In this document: in pieces, positions 7,764 to 14,789 of the stretch
Position numbering within the stretch: position 1 is the first letter of the stretch
Layout of the letters: each line of letters opens with the position of its first letter
Source: Runella sp.
Lineage (GTDB): Bacteria; Bacteroidota; Bacteroidia; Cytophagales; Spirosomataceae
Reading direction: 5' to 3'
Length of the DNA stretch: 34,566 bases
NCBI RefSeq assembly: GCF_027484545.1
Contig: NZ_JAIXST010000204.1
Span: forward strand, 1-34,566
The notes under the pieces: model-generated
Seen by the model: only the letters and a program-made list of their open reading frames with translations
Database searches by the model: none
Told to the model about the DNA's origin: nothing
Made by a program: the position numbers and the translations under genes

Positions 7764-8858
7764 ATGACGACCCAATCAATTTCTTTACCCGTTGCGCCAC
7801 CTGCCCAAAAAATTAGGTGGCGACAGATTTTGGTCATTGTTACCCATATTTTCTTTTGGGCTTGCTTTATTTTTCTACCTTTTTTATTGATTCAATCCCA
7901 ACAACAGGCAACGGCCGGAGCAAGTGACTTGCTGAAATTAACTCAGCAACAAAAAGATCGAAATTGGCAATTGTCCTTTTATTTCAGTCAATTTTTTTCG
8001 GTGCTGTTGTTCTATACCAACTCTGAAATACTGCTTCCCCGAGTTTTCAAAAAACGAGGATTAGGTGTTTACGTTCTGGTAATTGTGCTTATGCTGGTGA
8101 TGGTTTTTACCATTACCTACTTTTTTCGGTATTGGTTGTGGGGAATACGGCCTTATACTTGGTTTAGTTACACTACTTTTTATTCACTTATTTCCGCTTT
8201 TGGGATCAGTACCTGTTTTCGCTTATTGGGAGATTATCAACGGGAACATCGCCTGCAAAACGAACAGGAGAAGGTACGTTTACAGTCGGAATTGTCGTTT
8301 TTACGGTCGCAGATCAGCCCGCATTTTATGTTCAACCTGATGAACAGCTTGGCGGCTTTGGCGCGTAAAAAGTCAGATATGCTGGAACCGATGATTGTGA
8401 AGATGTCGGATTTACTGCGGTATATGTTGTATGACTCCGACGATTCAAGAATTCCGCTGGATAAAGAAATCAATTATTTGAAGAGTTATGTCGAACTTCA
8501 GCACATGCGTTTTGGCAATAAAGTGAAGGTAGATATGAATTTTGAGGCACCGATTAACGGGATTGCTTTAGAACCGATGTTGCTGATTCCTTTTGTAGAA
8601 AATGCCTTCAAACACGGAACAGGCCTTATCCGGGAGCCTTCCATTCAAATTGCGTTGGCTACTGCCCCTAAAAAAATACATTTTAGAGTACAAAATCGTT
8701 ATAACAGTGATTTTGTGGAAGCTAAAGACAATAATTCAGGAATTGGATTGGCTAATGTAAAGCGGCGCTTGGAATTACTTTATCCGGATACGCATACCTT
8801 GAAGATAACGAAAGATAAAGATTTGTTTATTACTGAATTAGAAATTACGCTGAAATAA
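7764..8858 (+). CDS. LytS/YehU-type sensor histidine kinase
   Basis: This 364-residue membrane kinase belongs to the PF06580 (His_kinase) group. Four predicted membrane helices lie near residues 21-43, 70-90, 100-121 and 133-155, with no large extracellular sensor domain. A short coiled coil (about 156-180) leads to the phospho-acceptor motif SQISPHFMFNLMNSL with His187. The ATPase part has PFVENAFKHG (N-box) and GIGLANVKRRLELLYP (G-box). The partner regulator starts five bases after the stop, so the two are an operon. The signal is unknown: kinases with only a membrane part often sense membrane or cell-wall state or an associated transporter. Confidence 0.88.
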   Translation: MTTQSISLPVAPPAQKIRWRQILVIVTHIFFWACFIFLPFLLIQSQQQATAGASDLLKLTQQQKDRNWQLSFYFSQFFSVLLFYTNSEILLPRVFKKRGLGVYVLVIVLMLVMVFTITYFFRYWLWGIRPYTWFSYTTFYSLISAFGISTCFRLLGDYQREHRLQNEQEKVRLQSELSFLRSQISPHFMFNLMNSLAALARKKSDMLEPMIVKMSDLLRYMLYDSDDSRIPLDKEINYLKSYVELQHMRFGNKVKVDMNFEAPINGIALEPMLLIPFVENAFKHGTGLIREPSIQIALATAPKKIHFRVQNRYNSDFVEAKDNNSGIGLANVKRRLELLYPDTHTLKITKDKDLFITELEITLK

Positions 8859-8863
8859 ATACT

Positions 8864-9580
8864 ATGTCAAAACTTCGTTGTATAGCGGTGGATGATGAGC
8901 CTCTTGCGCTTGAATTATTGGAAGATAATATTCGTCAGGTTCCCTTTTTAGAATTAGTGGCAAGCTGCCAAAATGCATTTGAAGCAATGGATGTGTTGCA
9001 TGAACAGGATGCAGATTTGCTTTTTTTAGACATTCAAATGCCGGGTATTTCAGGCGTACAGTTTTTGAAATCTCTGCAAGGGCAAAGTTCGTCGCCGATG
9101 GTGGTGTTTATTACGGCTTATGAGCAATATGCGTTGGAAGGATTTGATTTGGATGTAGTTGATTATCTGTTAAAGCCCGTGGCTTTTGAACGTTTTCTGA
9201 AATCTGCCAATAAGGCATACGAACTGTTTAAACTGCGGCAACACTCCCCGCCCGAAATTTCGGCTACACATTTTTTTGTTAATGCCAATTATGCCCTCGT
9301 TAAAATTCGTTACGATGAAATCATGTACATCGAAGGTCTGAAAGATTACGTTAAAATATACATTACTTCTGCCCGGCATCCTGTCATTACCCGCATGACG
9401 TTAAAAGGGATTGAGCAAAAATTGCCGACGCAGGCCTTTATGCGAATTCACAAATCCTACATTGTTTCCTTAGATAAAATCCAGTCCGTTCGTAATCTCA
9501 AAATTCACATAGGAGAAGCAATTATCCCCGTTGGAGAGCAGTACGTAGAGGAATTTATGAAAGCGATTGGGGAAGGATAA
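8864..9580 (+). CDS. LytTR-family response regulator
   Basis: The 238-residue protein has a receiver domain at residues 3-120, with acidic pair DDE at 10-12, phospho-acceptor Asp56 in LLFLDIQMPG, the switch threonine in FITAY and the lysine in DYLLKPV. A LytTR DNA-binding domain follows at about 140-236 (DEIMYIEGLKDYVKIY, FMRIHKSYIV, IPVGEQY). LytTR regulators bind direct repeats upstream of target promoters. It sits directly after its kinase and no target operon adjoins it. It resembles the second regulator at 29617-30321 in layout but is clearly a separate paralogue. Confidence 0.9.
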   Translation: MSKLRCIAVDDEPLALELLEDNIRQVPFLELVASCQNAFEAMDVLHEQDADLLFLDIQMPGISGVQFLKSLQGQSSSPMVVFITAYEQYALEGFDLDVVDYLLKPVAFERFLKSANKAYELFKLRQHSPPEISATHFFVNANYALVKIRYDEIMYIEGLKDYVKIYITSARHPVITRMTLKGIEQKLPTQAFMRIHKSYIVSLDKIQSVRNLKIHIGEAIIPVGEQYVEEFMKAIGEG

Positions 9581-9714
9581 AGGATTTGCTCTCTTATTAT
9601 GGATGAATCGTCGCTACAAACTGCGGTTTGACATATAAGATGATAGCCTATTTTAATCTTTTTGCCTGTTTGGCGTTCTAAGGAATAGCGTCACATACCA
9701 TTACTGTTAGAAGC

Positions 9715-9924
9715 ATGGAATACGTTTGCGTAAAATGCAAAGATCGCTTGACGTATGAGCAAGCGTTCAATGCCCATACTCACATTATAGGGAAACAGGA
9801 AGGAAACGTTTATGTAGAGTCAATGGATGACGAATGGATAGGAGACCGCTGCCAAATTTGTACCAAAAAGTGTGGAGTAAAATCCTTATCTATTTTCGAG
9901 AGGGCTCTCCAGTGCCTCCTTTGA
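9715..9924 (+). CDS. Small zinc-ribbon-like protein, uncertain
   Basis: This 69-residue ORF starts MEYVCVKCKDRL and later has GDRCQICTKKCG. Two Cys-x2-Cys pairs about 48 residues apart, plus an extra cysteine and two histidines (AHTHI), would suit a small zinc-binding fold. I do not recognise a family. Neither codon use nor a ribosome-binding site settles whether it is translated. A perfect 21-bp inverted repeat lies 14 bases after the stop. It could be a chance ORF in the long gap between the LytTR operon and the VOC gene. Confidence 0.4.
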   Translation: MEYVCVKCKDRLTYEQAFNAHTHIIGKQEGNVYVESMDDEWIGDRCQICTKKCGVKSLSIFERALQCLL

Positions 9925-9937
9925 TTTGATTTAGGTT

Positions 9938-9991
9938 GGCTTTATTTAGAGTAAAAAAACATATTTTCGATTTTTTACTCTAAATAAAGCC
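9938..9991. repeat. Perfect 21-bp inverted repeat
   Basis: The arm at 9938-9958 (starts ggctttattt, ends taaaaaa) is the exact reverse complement of 9971-9991. The loop is 12 bases (acatattttcga). The A and T runs lie next to the loop rather than outside the stem, so it does not have the layout of an intrinsic terminator in either direction. It may be a processed RNA hairpin or a small mobile remnant. Confidence 0.85.
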
Positions 9992-10039
9992 CCTTTAGCA
10001 AGAACCGAACTCTCCTTTGTTGTTTGTTGTCAATTTCTT

Positions 10040-10240
10040 GTTTTTCTCAAAAATCCCCTGCTCAGTACGATGATCCTATAGCTGGTTCAGCCCCAGCCTT
10101 GCGGGGACCGAAAGTGAGCGTTATCACAGCGAGTTGCTTGGGCAATTTGCTCCCGCATAGGAAGAGAACTTTTGTTAAAAATGGGGCCAAAGCCTAACAA
10201 AGAATGGGGGAAGAACGCCGCTGAGTTGTCTTCTCTCTTT
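10040..10240 (+). ncRNA. Possible structured non-coding RNA, family not identified
   Basis: The gap 9925-10344 has no convincing ORF, yet this part looks more G+C rich and more structured than the surrounding spacers. Two hairpins compete: GCTGG at 10081-10085 with CCAGC at 10093-10097, against CCCC at 10091-10094 with GGGG at 10103-10106. A further helix is gag-ttgc / gcaa-...-ctc around 10131-10153. CTCAG at 10061-10065 and CTGAG at 10221-10225 could close the whole element. I checked by eye for tmRNA, RNase P, SRP, and TPP, cobalamin, FMN and c-di-GMP riboswitch hallmarks and saw none. A divergent 6S RNA is possible. The strand is a guess. Confidence 0.25.
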
Positions 10241-10305
10241 CAATAATAGACAAATAATACTTAACGGATAACGAACGGGCTTTTCTCAAGTTTTAAAAAA
10301 AGCCG

Positions 10306-10313
10306 TATCTTAG
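10306..10313 (+). promoter_or_regulatory. Candidate -7 box for the VOC gene
   Basis: TATCTTAG differs from TAnnTTTG at one position and lies 31 bases before the ATG of the VOC gene. No clear -33 TTG is seen at the ideal distance. Confidence 0.35.
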
Positions 10314-10344
10314 CCCCATCAATTCATCCCTCTTTTTTAGCTGT

Positions 10345-11397
10345 ATGAACGAACTGATTAGCGGTATTCAACAAGTAGGCATTGGCGTTCCAAACGCCAA
10401 CGAAGTATGGAAATGGTATAGAAGGACGCTGGGATTGAATGTGCCCATTTTCAACGATGAAGCAGATGCAAAGTTGATGGTTAGCTATACTTCTGGCGAG
10501 GTGCGTCGTCGTCATGCTATTATGGCGCTTAATATGGCCGGTGGAGGTGGTGTTGAGATTTGGCAGTATAAAAATCGTATTCCCGTTGAGCCTGCCTTTG
10601 AACCGAAATTAGGTGATTTGGGAATTTTGTCCATTAAAATAAAATGCCTGGATGTGCCCAAGTTTTATGGTCAATTGTCGTCCGAAGAACAAAAGTCATC
10701 CTTAGGTACATCTCCCGAAAAACGTTCGCATTTCTGGCTGAGAGACTGTCGTACTAATTTGTTACAAATTGTTTCCAACGAGTCTTGGTTTCGCCCCAAT
10801 GGTTTTTTAACGGGTGGCGTTTGCGGCGCGGTCATTGGAGTGAGCGATATCGAAAAGTCAATTCGTTTTTATGCCGATACGCTGGAGATTGATGAAGTTG
10901 TTTATGACAAAACGGGTACGTTTGAAGACTTTAAATTTTTAGGTGCTGATAAAGAGAAGTTTCGTCGGGTATTGCTTCGCAAAACGTTAGGGAAAGCGGG
11001 TGCATTCGGTAAACTTCTTGGCGGAGTGGAAATAGAATTGGTGCAGGCATTGGACCGAACTCCGCGTAAAATATTTGAAGACCGCGATTGGGGCGATGCC
11101 GGATTTATCCACCTATGTTTTGATGCGCTAAACATGAACGCGCTCAAAAACCGCTGCCAAGCCAATGGATTTCCGTTCACGGTAGATAGTGCCGATTCCT
11201 TTGATATGGGAGAAGCTGCCGGACGTTTTTCGTACGTGGAAGACCCAGACGGAACACTGATTGAGTTTGTAGAAACCCACAAAGTGCCTATTGTCAAGAA
11301 GTTAGGGATTTATCTTAATCTTAAAAAACGCAAAAAACAAACTCACTTACCTGATTGGATGGTAGCGACGTTGGGTTGGGGAAAAGTGAAAGATTAA
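10345..11397 (+). CDS. Two-domain VOC (glyoxalase/dioxygenase-fold) protein
   Basis: This 350-residue soluble protein has two vicinal-oxygen-chelate repeats. The first runs from about residue 5 to 135 (ISGIQQVGIGVPNANEVWKWYRRTLGL; VEIWQYKNRIP). The second runs from about 150 to 312 (GGVCGAVIGVSDIEKSIRFYADTLEI; DAGFIHLCFDALNMNAL; SYVEDPDGTLIEFVETHKVP). The second domain has the HL and E metal-ligand pattern of active VOC enzymes (His in GFIHLCF, Glu in LIEFVE). The first has Glu in VEIWQ but its histidine position is occupied by GIGV, so it may be structural. Such proteins include glyoxalases, extradiol dioxygenases and epimerases, and the substrate cannot be assigned. It is convergent with the following hydrolase gene, and no partner gene is adjacent. 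Confidence 0.75.
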   Translation: MNELISGIQQVGIGVPNANEVWKWYRRTLGLNVPIFNDEADAKLMVSYTSGEVRRRHAIMALNMAGGGGVEIWQYKNRIPVEPAFEPKLGDLGILSIKIKCLDVPKFYGQLSSEEQKSSLGTSPEKRSHFWLRDCRTNLLQIVSNESWFRPNGFLTGGVCGAVIGVSDIEKSIRFYADTLEIDEVVYDKTGTFEDFKFLGADKEKFRRVLLRKTLGKAGAFGKLLGGVEIELVQALDRTPRKIFEDRDWGDAGFIHLCFDALNMNALKNRCQANGFPFTVDSADSFDMGEAAGRFSYVEDPDGTLIEFVETHKVPIVKKLGIYLNLKKRKKQTHLPDWMVATLGWGKVKD

Positions 11398-11406
11398 CGT
11401 GTTTTC

Positions 11407-11551
11407 GGTTTCCAGTTAGGAGGTTTATGGTTGACTGTTTAGAGTAGGAAGTTCAGCCTTAGGTTGATTATTTACGGATAAGGGAATGTTAATTTTTCCT
11501 GCAACTGTCATTTTAATCTTAAACCCTAAACTGTAAACTCAAAACCGTAAA
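11407..11551. repeat. Imperfect inverted repeat between convergent genes
   Basis: A segment starting ggtttatggttgactg around 11422 is about three-quarters complementary to the segment ending ctcaaaacc around 11547. The latter belongs to a decayed taaac/ctaaa simple-sequence tract (aaccctaaactgtaaactc). It could form a weak shared terminator. No good T-run hairpin is present. Confidence 0.3.
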
Positions 11552-11568
11552 TCATTAACTACTGTATT

Positions 11569-12429
11569 TTACACCGAATATACTTCTTCCAAAAAAGAGA
11601 TTACCGCGTTTGTAAATGCGTGATTGGAATCGCCAGCTACCATGTGTCCGGCTCCGGATACGGTCATACTTCGTATGTGAGGAACGGCATCCAAAAATTC
11701 TGCCATTACCCGTTCGCTCACTACGTCGCTGATGCCTCCACGAATAATCAATGTAGGAGATTTTAGGTGTTGGGCAGCACTAAAAAGGCGTTCTTCATAC
11801 TCAATTTGCTGGTTGGGTGTAGCATTTTTCCAGACCTTTAACATCTTTGGATCCCAGTGCCAGTAATACCGTCCCTCCTGAAAGCGCAAATTCTTTTCCA
11901 AACGCGAATGGTCGTAGCTTTTTGCCCGTTGCGGCAGATAGGCGGCAACGGCAGCTGCGGCCTCTTCTAAAGAGCCAAATCCATTTTCCAAATGAGAGCT
12001 CATAAAAGCAAAAATTCGCTCAATGCCTTTTTGTTCGGCTTTGGGGGCGATGTCTACCAACACAACTGCCGAAACCAAAGATTCAACTGATTCTCCATCT
12101 AGTACCAACGATGTAATGCCGCCCATAGAAGCGCCGATAAGGGCAGGCTTGCCGCCTATTTGACGGATAATTGCTTTTAAATCACTCACCAAAGCGTCAG
12201 TAAGGTAGTTGCCGTCGGCCGACCAACTGCTGGCTCCATGACCGCGCGCGTCGTAACTAACGGCGTACCAACCTTGTTCGGCCAGTTTGCGGGCCGTGTC
12301 TCCCCACGAATGATGGGTTTGTCCGCCGCCGTGTAACAAAATAATGGGTGGAGCTGTTGGATTGCCCCACCCTTGACCATGAATATAAAAATCGGGTTCC
12401 GTTTCAAAACGAAGTGTTTGAGATTGCAT
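11569..12429 (-). CDS. Alpha/beta hydrolase
   Basis: This 286-residue cytoplasmic enzyme has the alpha/beta hydrolase fold. The oxyanion motif is LLHGGGQTHHSW (residues 31-42), the strand-3 motif is YDARGHGAS, the nucleophile elbow is GASMGG with Ser101, an acid candidate lies in IIRGGISDVVSE (Asp near 236), and the catalytic histidine is in SGAGHMVAGD (His262). It is close to the MhpC/haloperoxidase-like esterase subgroup, but the substrate is open. The gene begins immediately upstream of, and abuts without any gap, the stop of the lipoprotein gene on the same strand. The two are therefore very probably translated from one message. There is no signal peptide, so it acts in the cytoplasm while its neighbour is exported. 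Confidence 0.85.
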   Translation of the reverse strand: MQSQTLRFETEPDFYIHGQGWGNPTAPPIILLHGGGQTHHSWGDTARKLAEQGWYAVSYDARGHGASSWSADGNYLTDALVSDLKAIIRQIGGKPALIGASMGGITSLVLDGESVESLVSAVVLVDIAPKAEQKGIERIFAFMSSHLENGFGSLEEAAAAVAAYLPQRAKSYDHSRLEKNLRFQEGRYYWHWDPKMLKVWKNATPNQQIEYEERLFSAAQHLKSPTLIIRGGISDVVSERVMAEFLDAVPHIRSMTVSGAGHMVAGDSNHAFTNAVISFLEEVYSV

Positions 12430-12879
12430 TTATAGAGCAGGAACTAATTCGAGATAAACATCAAAGCTAAGGCCCTGAAAAACACTGCTATAGCGGAGAC
12501 TCATGCGTGAGCGTTCGAGTTTATTGATTGGATAAGTACCTTTAAAATCTTTGATGTCTATATCCAGTGTTTTTTCGTTATTTAACAAATTCCACGAGCC
12601 CCCATTCAGTACCGTTCTTGCAACAGGGTCAAGCGCCTTCACGGTTTTATCTTCAAAGAATTGAATATTGGTTCCAAAAAAAGCTTTAGCAGAAGTCGGC
12701 AGCAGCTCTTTATTAATCACATTGCCGTTTAAATCGGTAATTTTTTCTACTTTCCACGGATTCGTAATCAGAATGTTGACGGTCTGTTCGGGGGTTGGTG
12801 TAGTACCGTTATTGCCAGTCTTACAACTTACCAGAAATAGACTGAGTAAGAGTGAACCAATGAACATTATTTTTTTCAT
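12430..12879 (-). CDS. Small lipoprotein (lipocalin-like family unknown)
   Basis: The 149-residue product has a lipoprotein signal sequence, MKKIMFIGSLLLSLFLVSCK, with a lipobox ending at Cys19. A short Thr/Pro/Gly-rich linker follows. The mature domain of about 110 residues is beta-rich (NPWKVEKITDLNGNVI, GTNIQFFEDKTVKAL, GGSWNLLNNEKTLDI). The W-K-V-x-K-I start and the N-x-G-S-W-x-L-x-N-x-x-K-T-L pattern resemble the small lipocalin-like lipoproteins common in Bacteroidota, whose function is unknown. The residue after Cys is Lys rather than Asp, so it is not held back by the classical inner-membrane +2 rule. The hydrolase gene follows with no intergenic base. Confidence 0.7.
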   Translation of the reverse strand: MKKIMFIGSLLLSLFLVSCKTGNNGTTPTPEQTVNILITNPWKVEKITDLNGNVINKELLPTSAKAFFGTNIQFFEDKTVKALDPVARTVLNGGSWNLLNNEKTLDIDIKDFKGTYPINKLERSRMSLRYSSVFQGLSFDVYLELVPAL

Positions 12880-12908
12880 AGCTTTCGATATCGGGTTAAA
12901 TTTGTAGT

Positions 12909-12916
12909 CAAAATTA
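12909..12916 (-). promoter_or_regulatory. Candidate -7 box for the lipoprotein-hydrolase operon
   Basis: Read on the minus strand, the box is TAATTTTG, an exact TAnnTTTG match, 30 bases upstream of the lipoprotein start codon. No good -33 TTG is seen at the ideal distance. Confidence 0.35.
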
Positions 12917-13032
12917 GCGTTTTTCTCTTATTATTGCCTAATTTGTGATGTAAAAGTTAAAGGTTATTGAGTTAACGAAGGGGATTTGACATTGCCTTTT
13001 TTAGCGTTTAATCCCAAACTTCTAACCAAAAA

Positions 13033-14706
13033 ATGTTTGATATGCGACTTCATTTGTGCCGGTGGATAGGACTGTGTGTATTGTGTGTTTCTACTGTATT
13101 TGCTCAGGAGTGTTTGCCACCTTTGCAGTGGACGCCTGTTCAAAGAAATAACGCTATCGAGTGGGAAAAATTTCCCGAATTCTCGCTTCCTTTCACTATT
13201 GTTTACGAAGGGCCTCGTTTTGGGGATGCACAATCGCAACCTTTGAAGCACGGATTCAGCCATTTAGCTACTTTTTCGGGCAACGAAAATGCAACATTAC
13301 CCGTTGGAAAACGCGCCGTTACGTGGTATCACGTAGCTACTGATGCCAATACACAGCCATGGGCGGAGCGTAATTTGGAAAGCCCTTGGGCCAATGACCT
13401 AAACGCATATCGAGCTACTTGGGACAGTCAATTAAAAAATTATGCCAATACCTTTACTGATTCTCAGGGAAACGGTGTTCCTAATTACGACATCATAGCC
13501 CTTGATATTGAGCGAATTCACGATATCGACCGCGAGATTTTGGGAATTAAAACCAACTCAAGGGTCCCTGAGAATTACCGAAATCTTTCCGATGCTCAGT
13601 TTACCGAACGCTACAAGCGCGATATGCAGCGCTTGTATGCAGCTCCCGTGGATTTTTTGCGGGCACGTTCAGGCCCTACTCTGAAATTAGGTAGTTATAG
13701 TGACGTTTTGATACGCGGAAGTTTTAACAATTGGCTGGGAATGACCCTCGTACCGTGGGCTGATTGGACTACAGATCCTACTTTATTGCTTCACGTCATG
13801 CGCGATACCTTGACCGGAAAGGTAGGAGGGCCGTTTTACAATCAACTTAATTTCCTGACACCTTCCTGCTATTATTACTACGATTATTCAACTTCGCCTT
13901 TTGGTAAAGATTATCTTGCTTATATTCTGTTTGTGATTGAAGCCAATCGAGCCTGGTCTGATAAGCCGATCATTCCCTTTATTTGGTTGCGTTACCACGA
14001 CGCCTTCAATCCGACCATCCCGTTTGTACCCAGCTTTGTAGCCGAAGCTACGGCTATTTTTCCGTTTTTTTCAGGGGCAAAGGGGCTTTGGCTGTGGGAA
14101 GCGCCCGTCGAAAATACGCGTCAGGATAATTATTCCACCTACGAATATTTTATTGCGGCTTTGCATCGGCTATCGCAATTCAAGTCTTTTTTTGAAGGAA
14201 ATTATGAATTGGTCATTCCCCAACCGGCCGTTGAGTCGGCCAAAACCAAATCCGCTATTTGGCGAGGTTCCATCAAAGGGAATAAAATCCTGATTGCTGC
14301 TCAAAATCCCTATGCAACTTCCGATACGCAGGTGACGGAGCTAAAACTTACCTATCAGAATTGGCAGAAAACCATCACTTTAAAAGGAAGAGAGGTTTTT
14401 TTGTGTAAGTTTGATTACAATACCCTTGCTTCGATAGTCTCCGTTTCGGCTTTAACGAACTTGATTGTAGCCCCCAATCCGGTGAGTGAAAAAATTACGT
14501 ATCGGTTTGAAAGCGCTTCTTCTATGGCAGGTGTCGTTCATCTTACCGATTTGGCCGGAAGAATACTGGCTCAGGAGAATTTTACGGTAAAACCGGGGAT
14601 TCAAACACGGGAGCTTCCGGTGAGTCAGCTTTCTGCGGGTATGTACATCCTGAAAATACAGGCATACAACTATCAAATGAGCCAAAAAGTAATAGTTGTT
14701 CGGTAA
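13033..14706 (+). CDS. T9SS-exported protein with putative barrel-type catalytic domain
   Basis: This 557-residue protein begins with a signal peptide (cleavage probably after VFAQ, residue 25) and ends with a type IX secretion sorting domain. That domain (about 476-557) has a PNPVSEKITYRF start, a VHLTDLAGRIL centre and an LSAGMYILKI finish. The 450-residue body is Trp/Tyr-rich, with barrel-like strand ends such as YDIIALDIERIHDID (Asp158, Glu160), LKLGSYSDVL, PIIPFIWLRYHD and AKGLWLWEAP. This suggests a TIM-barrel glycosidase-like or GH-related fold, but I cannot name a family. The start could also be the ATG at 13042, which leaves a better basic N-terminus. It is followed 83 bases later by the MG2/plug gene. 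Cell-surface or secreted polysaccharide or glycoprotein processing is a reasonable guess only. Confidence 0.7.
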   Translation: MFDMRLHLCRWIGLCVLCVSTVFAQECLPPLQWTPVQRNNAIEWEKFPEFSLPFTIVYEGPRFGDAQSQPLKHGFSHLATFSGNENATLPVGKRAVTWYHVATDANTQPWAERNLESPWANDLNAYRATWDSQLKNYANTFTDSQGNGVPNYDIIALDIERIHDIDREILGIKTNSRVPENYRNLSDAQFTERYKRDMQRLYAAPVDFLRARSGPTLKLGSYSDVLIRGSFNNWLGMTLVPWADWTTDPTLLLHVMRDTLTGKVGGPFYNQLNFLTPSCYYYYDYSTSPFGKDYLAYILFVIEANRAWSDKPIIPFIWLRYHDAFNPTIPFVPSFVAEATAIFPFFSGAKGLWLWEAPVENTRQDNYSTYEYFIAALHRLSQFKSFFEGNYELVIPQPAVESAKTKSAIWRGSIKGNKILIAAQNPYATSDTQVTELKLTYQNWQKTITLKGREVFLCKFDYNTLASIVSVSALTNLIVAPNPVSEKITYRFESASSMAGVVHLTDLAGRILAQENFTVKPGIQTRELPVSQLSAGMYILKIQAYNYQMSQKVIVVR

Positions 14707-14789
14707 CCTATATAATTTTTATAGAAATAACTTTTTTGTTTTTTATAATTGCAGAATTGAAATTACTTCTATTATAAGAATTTTTAGCC

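Noticed and set aside
10081-10240. Match to tmRNA, RNase P, SRP RNA or common riboswitches
   Set aside because: None of the hallmark conserved strings of these families could be found by eye; a covariance search would be needed to exclude divergent forms.
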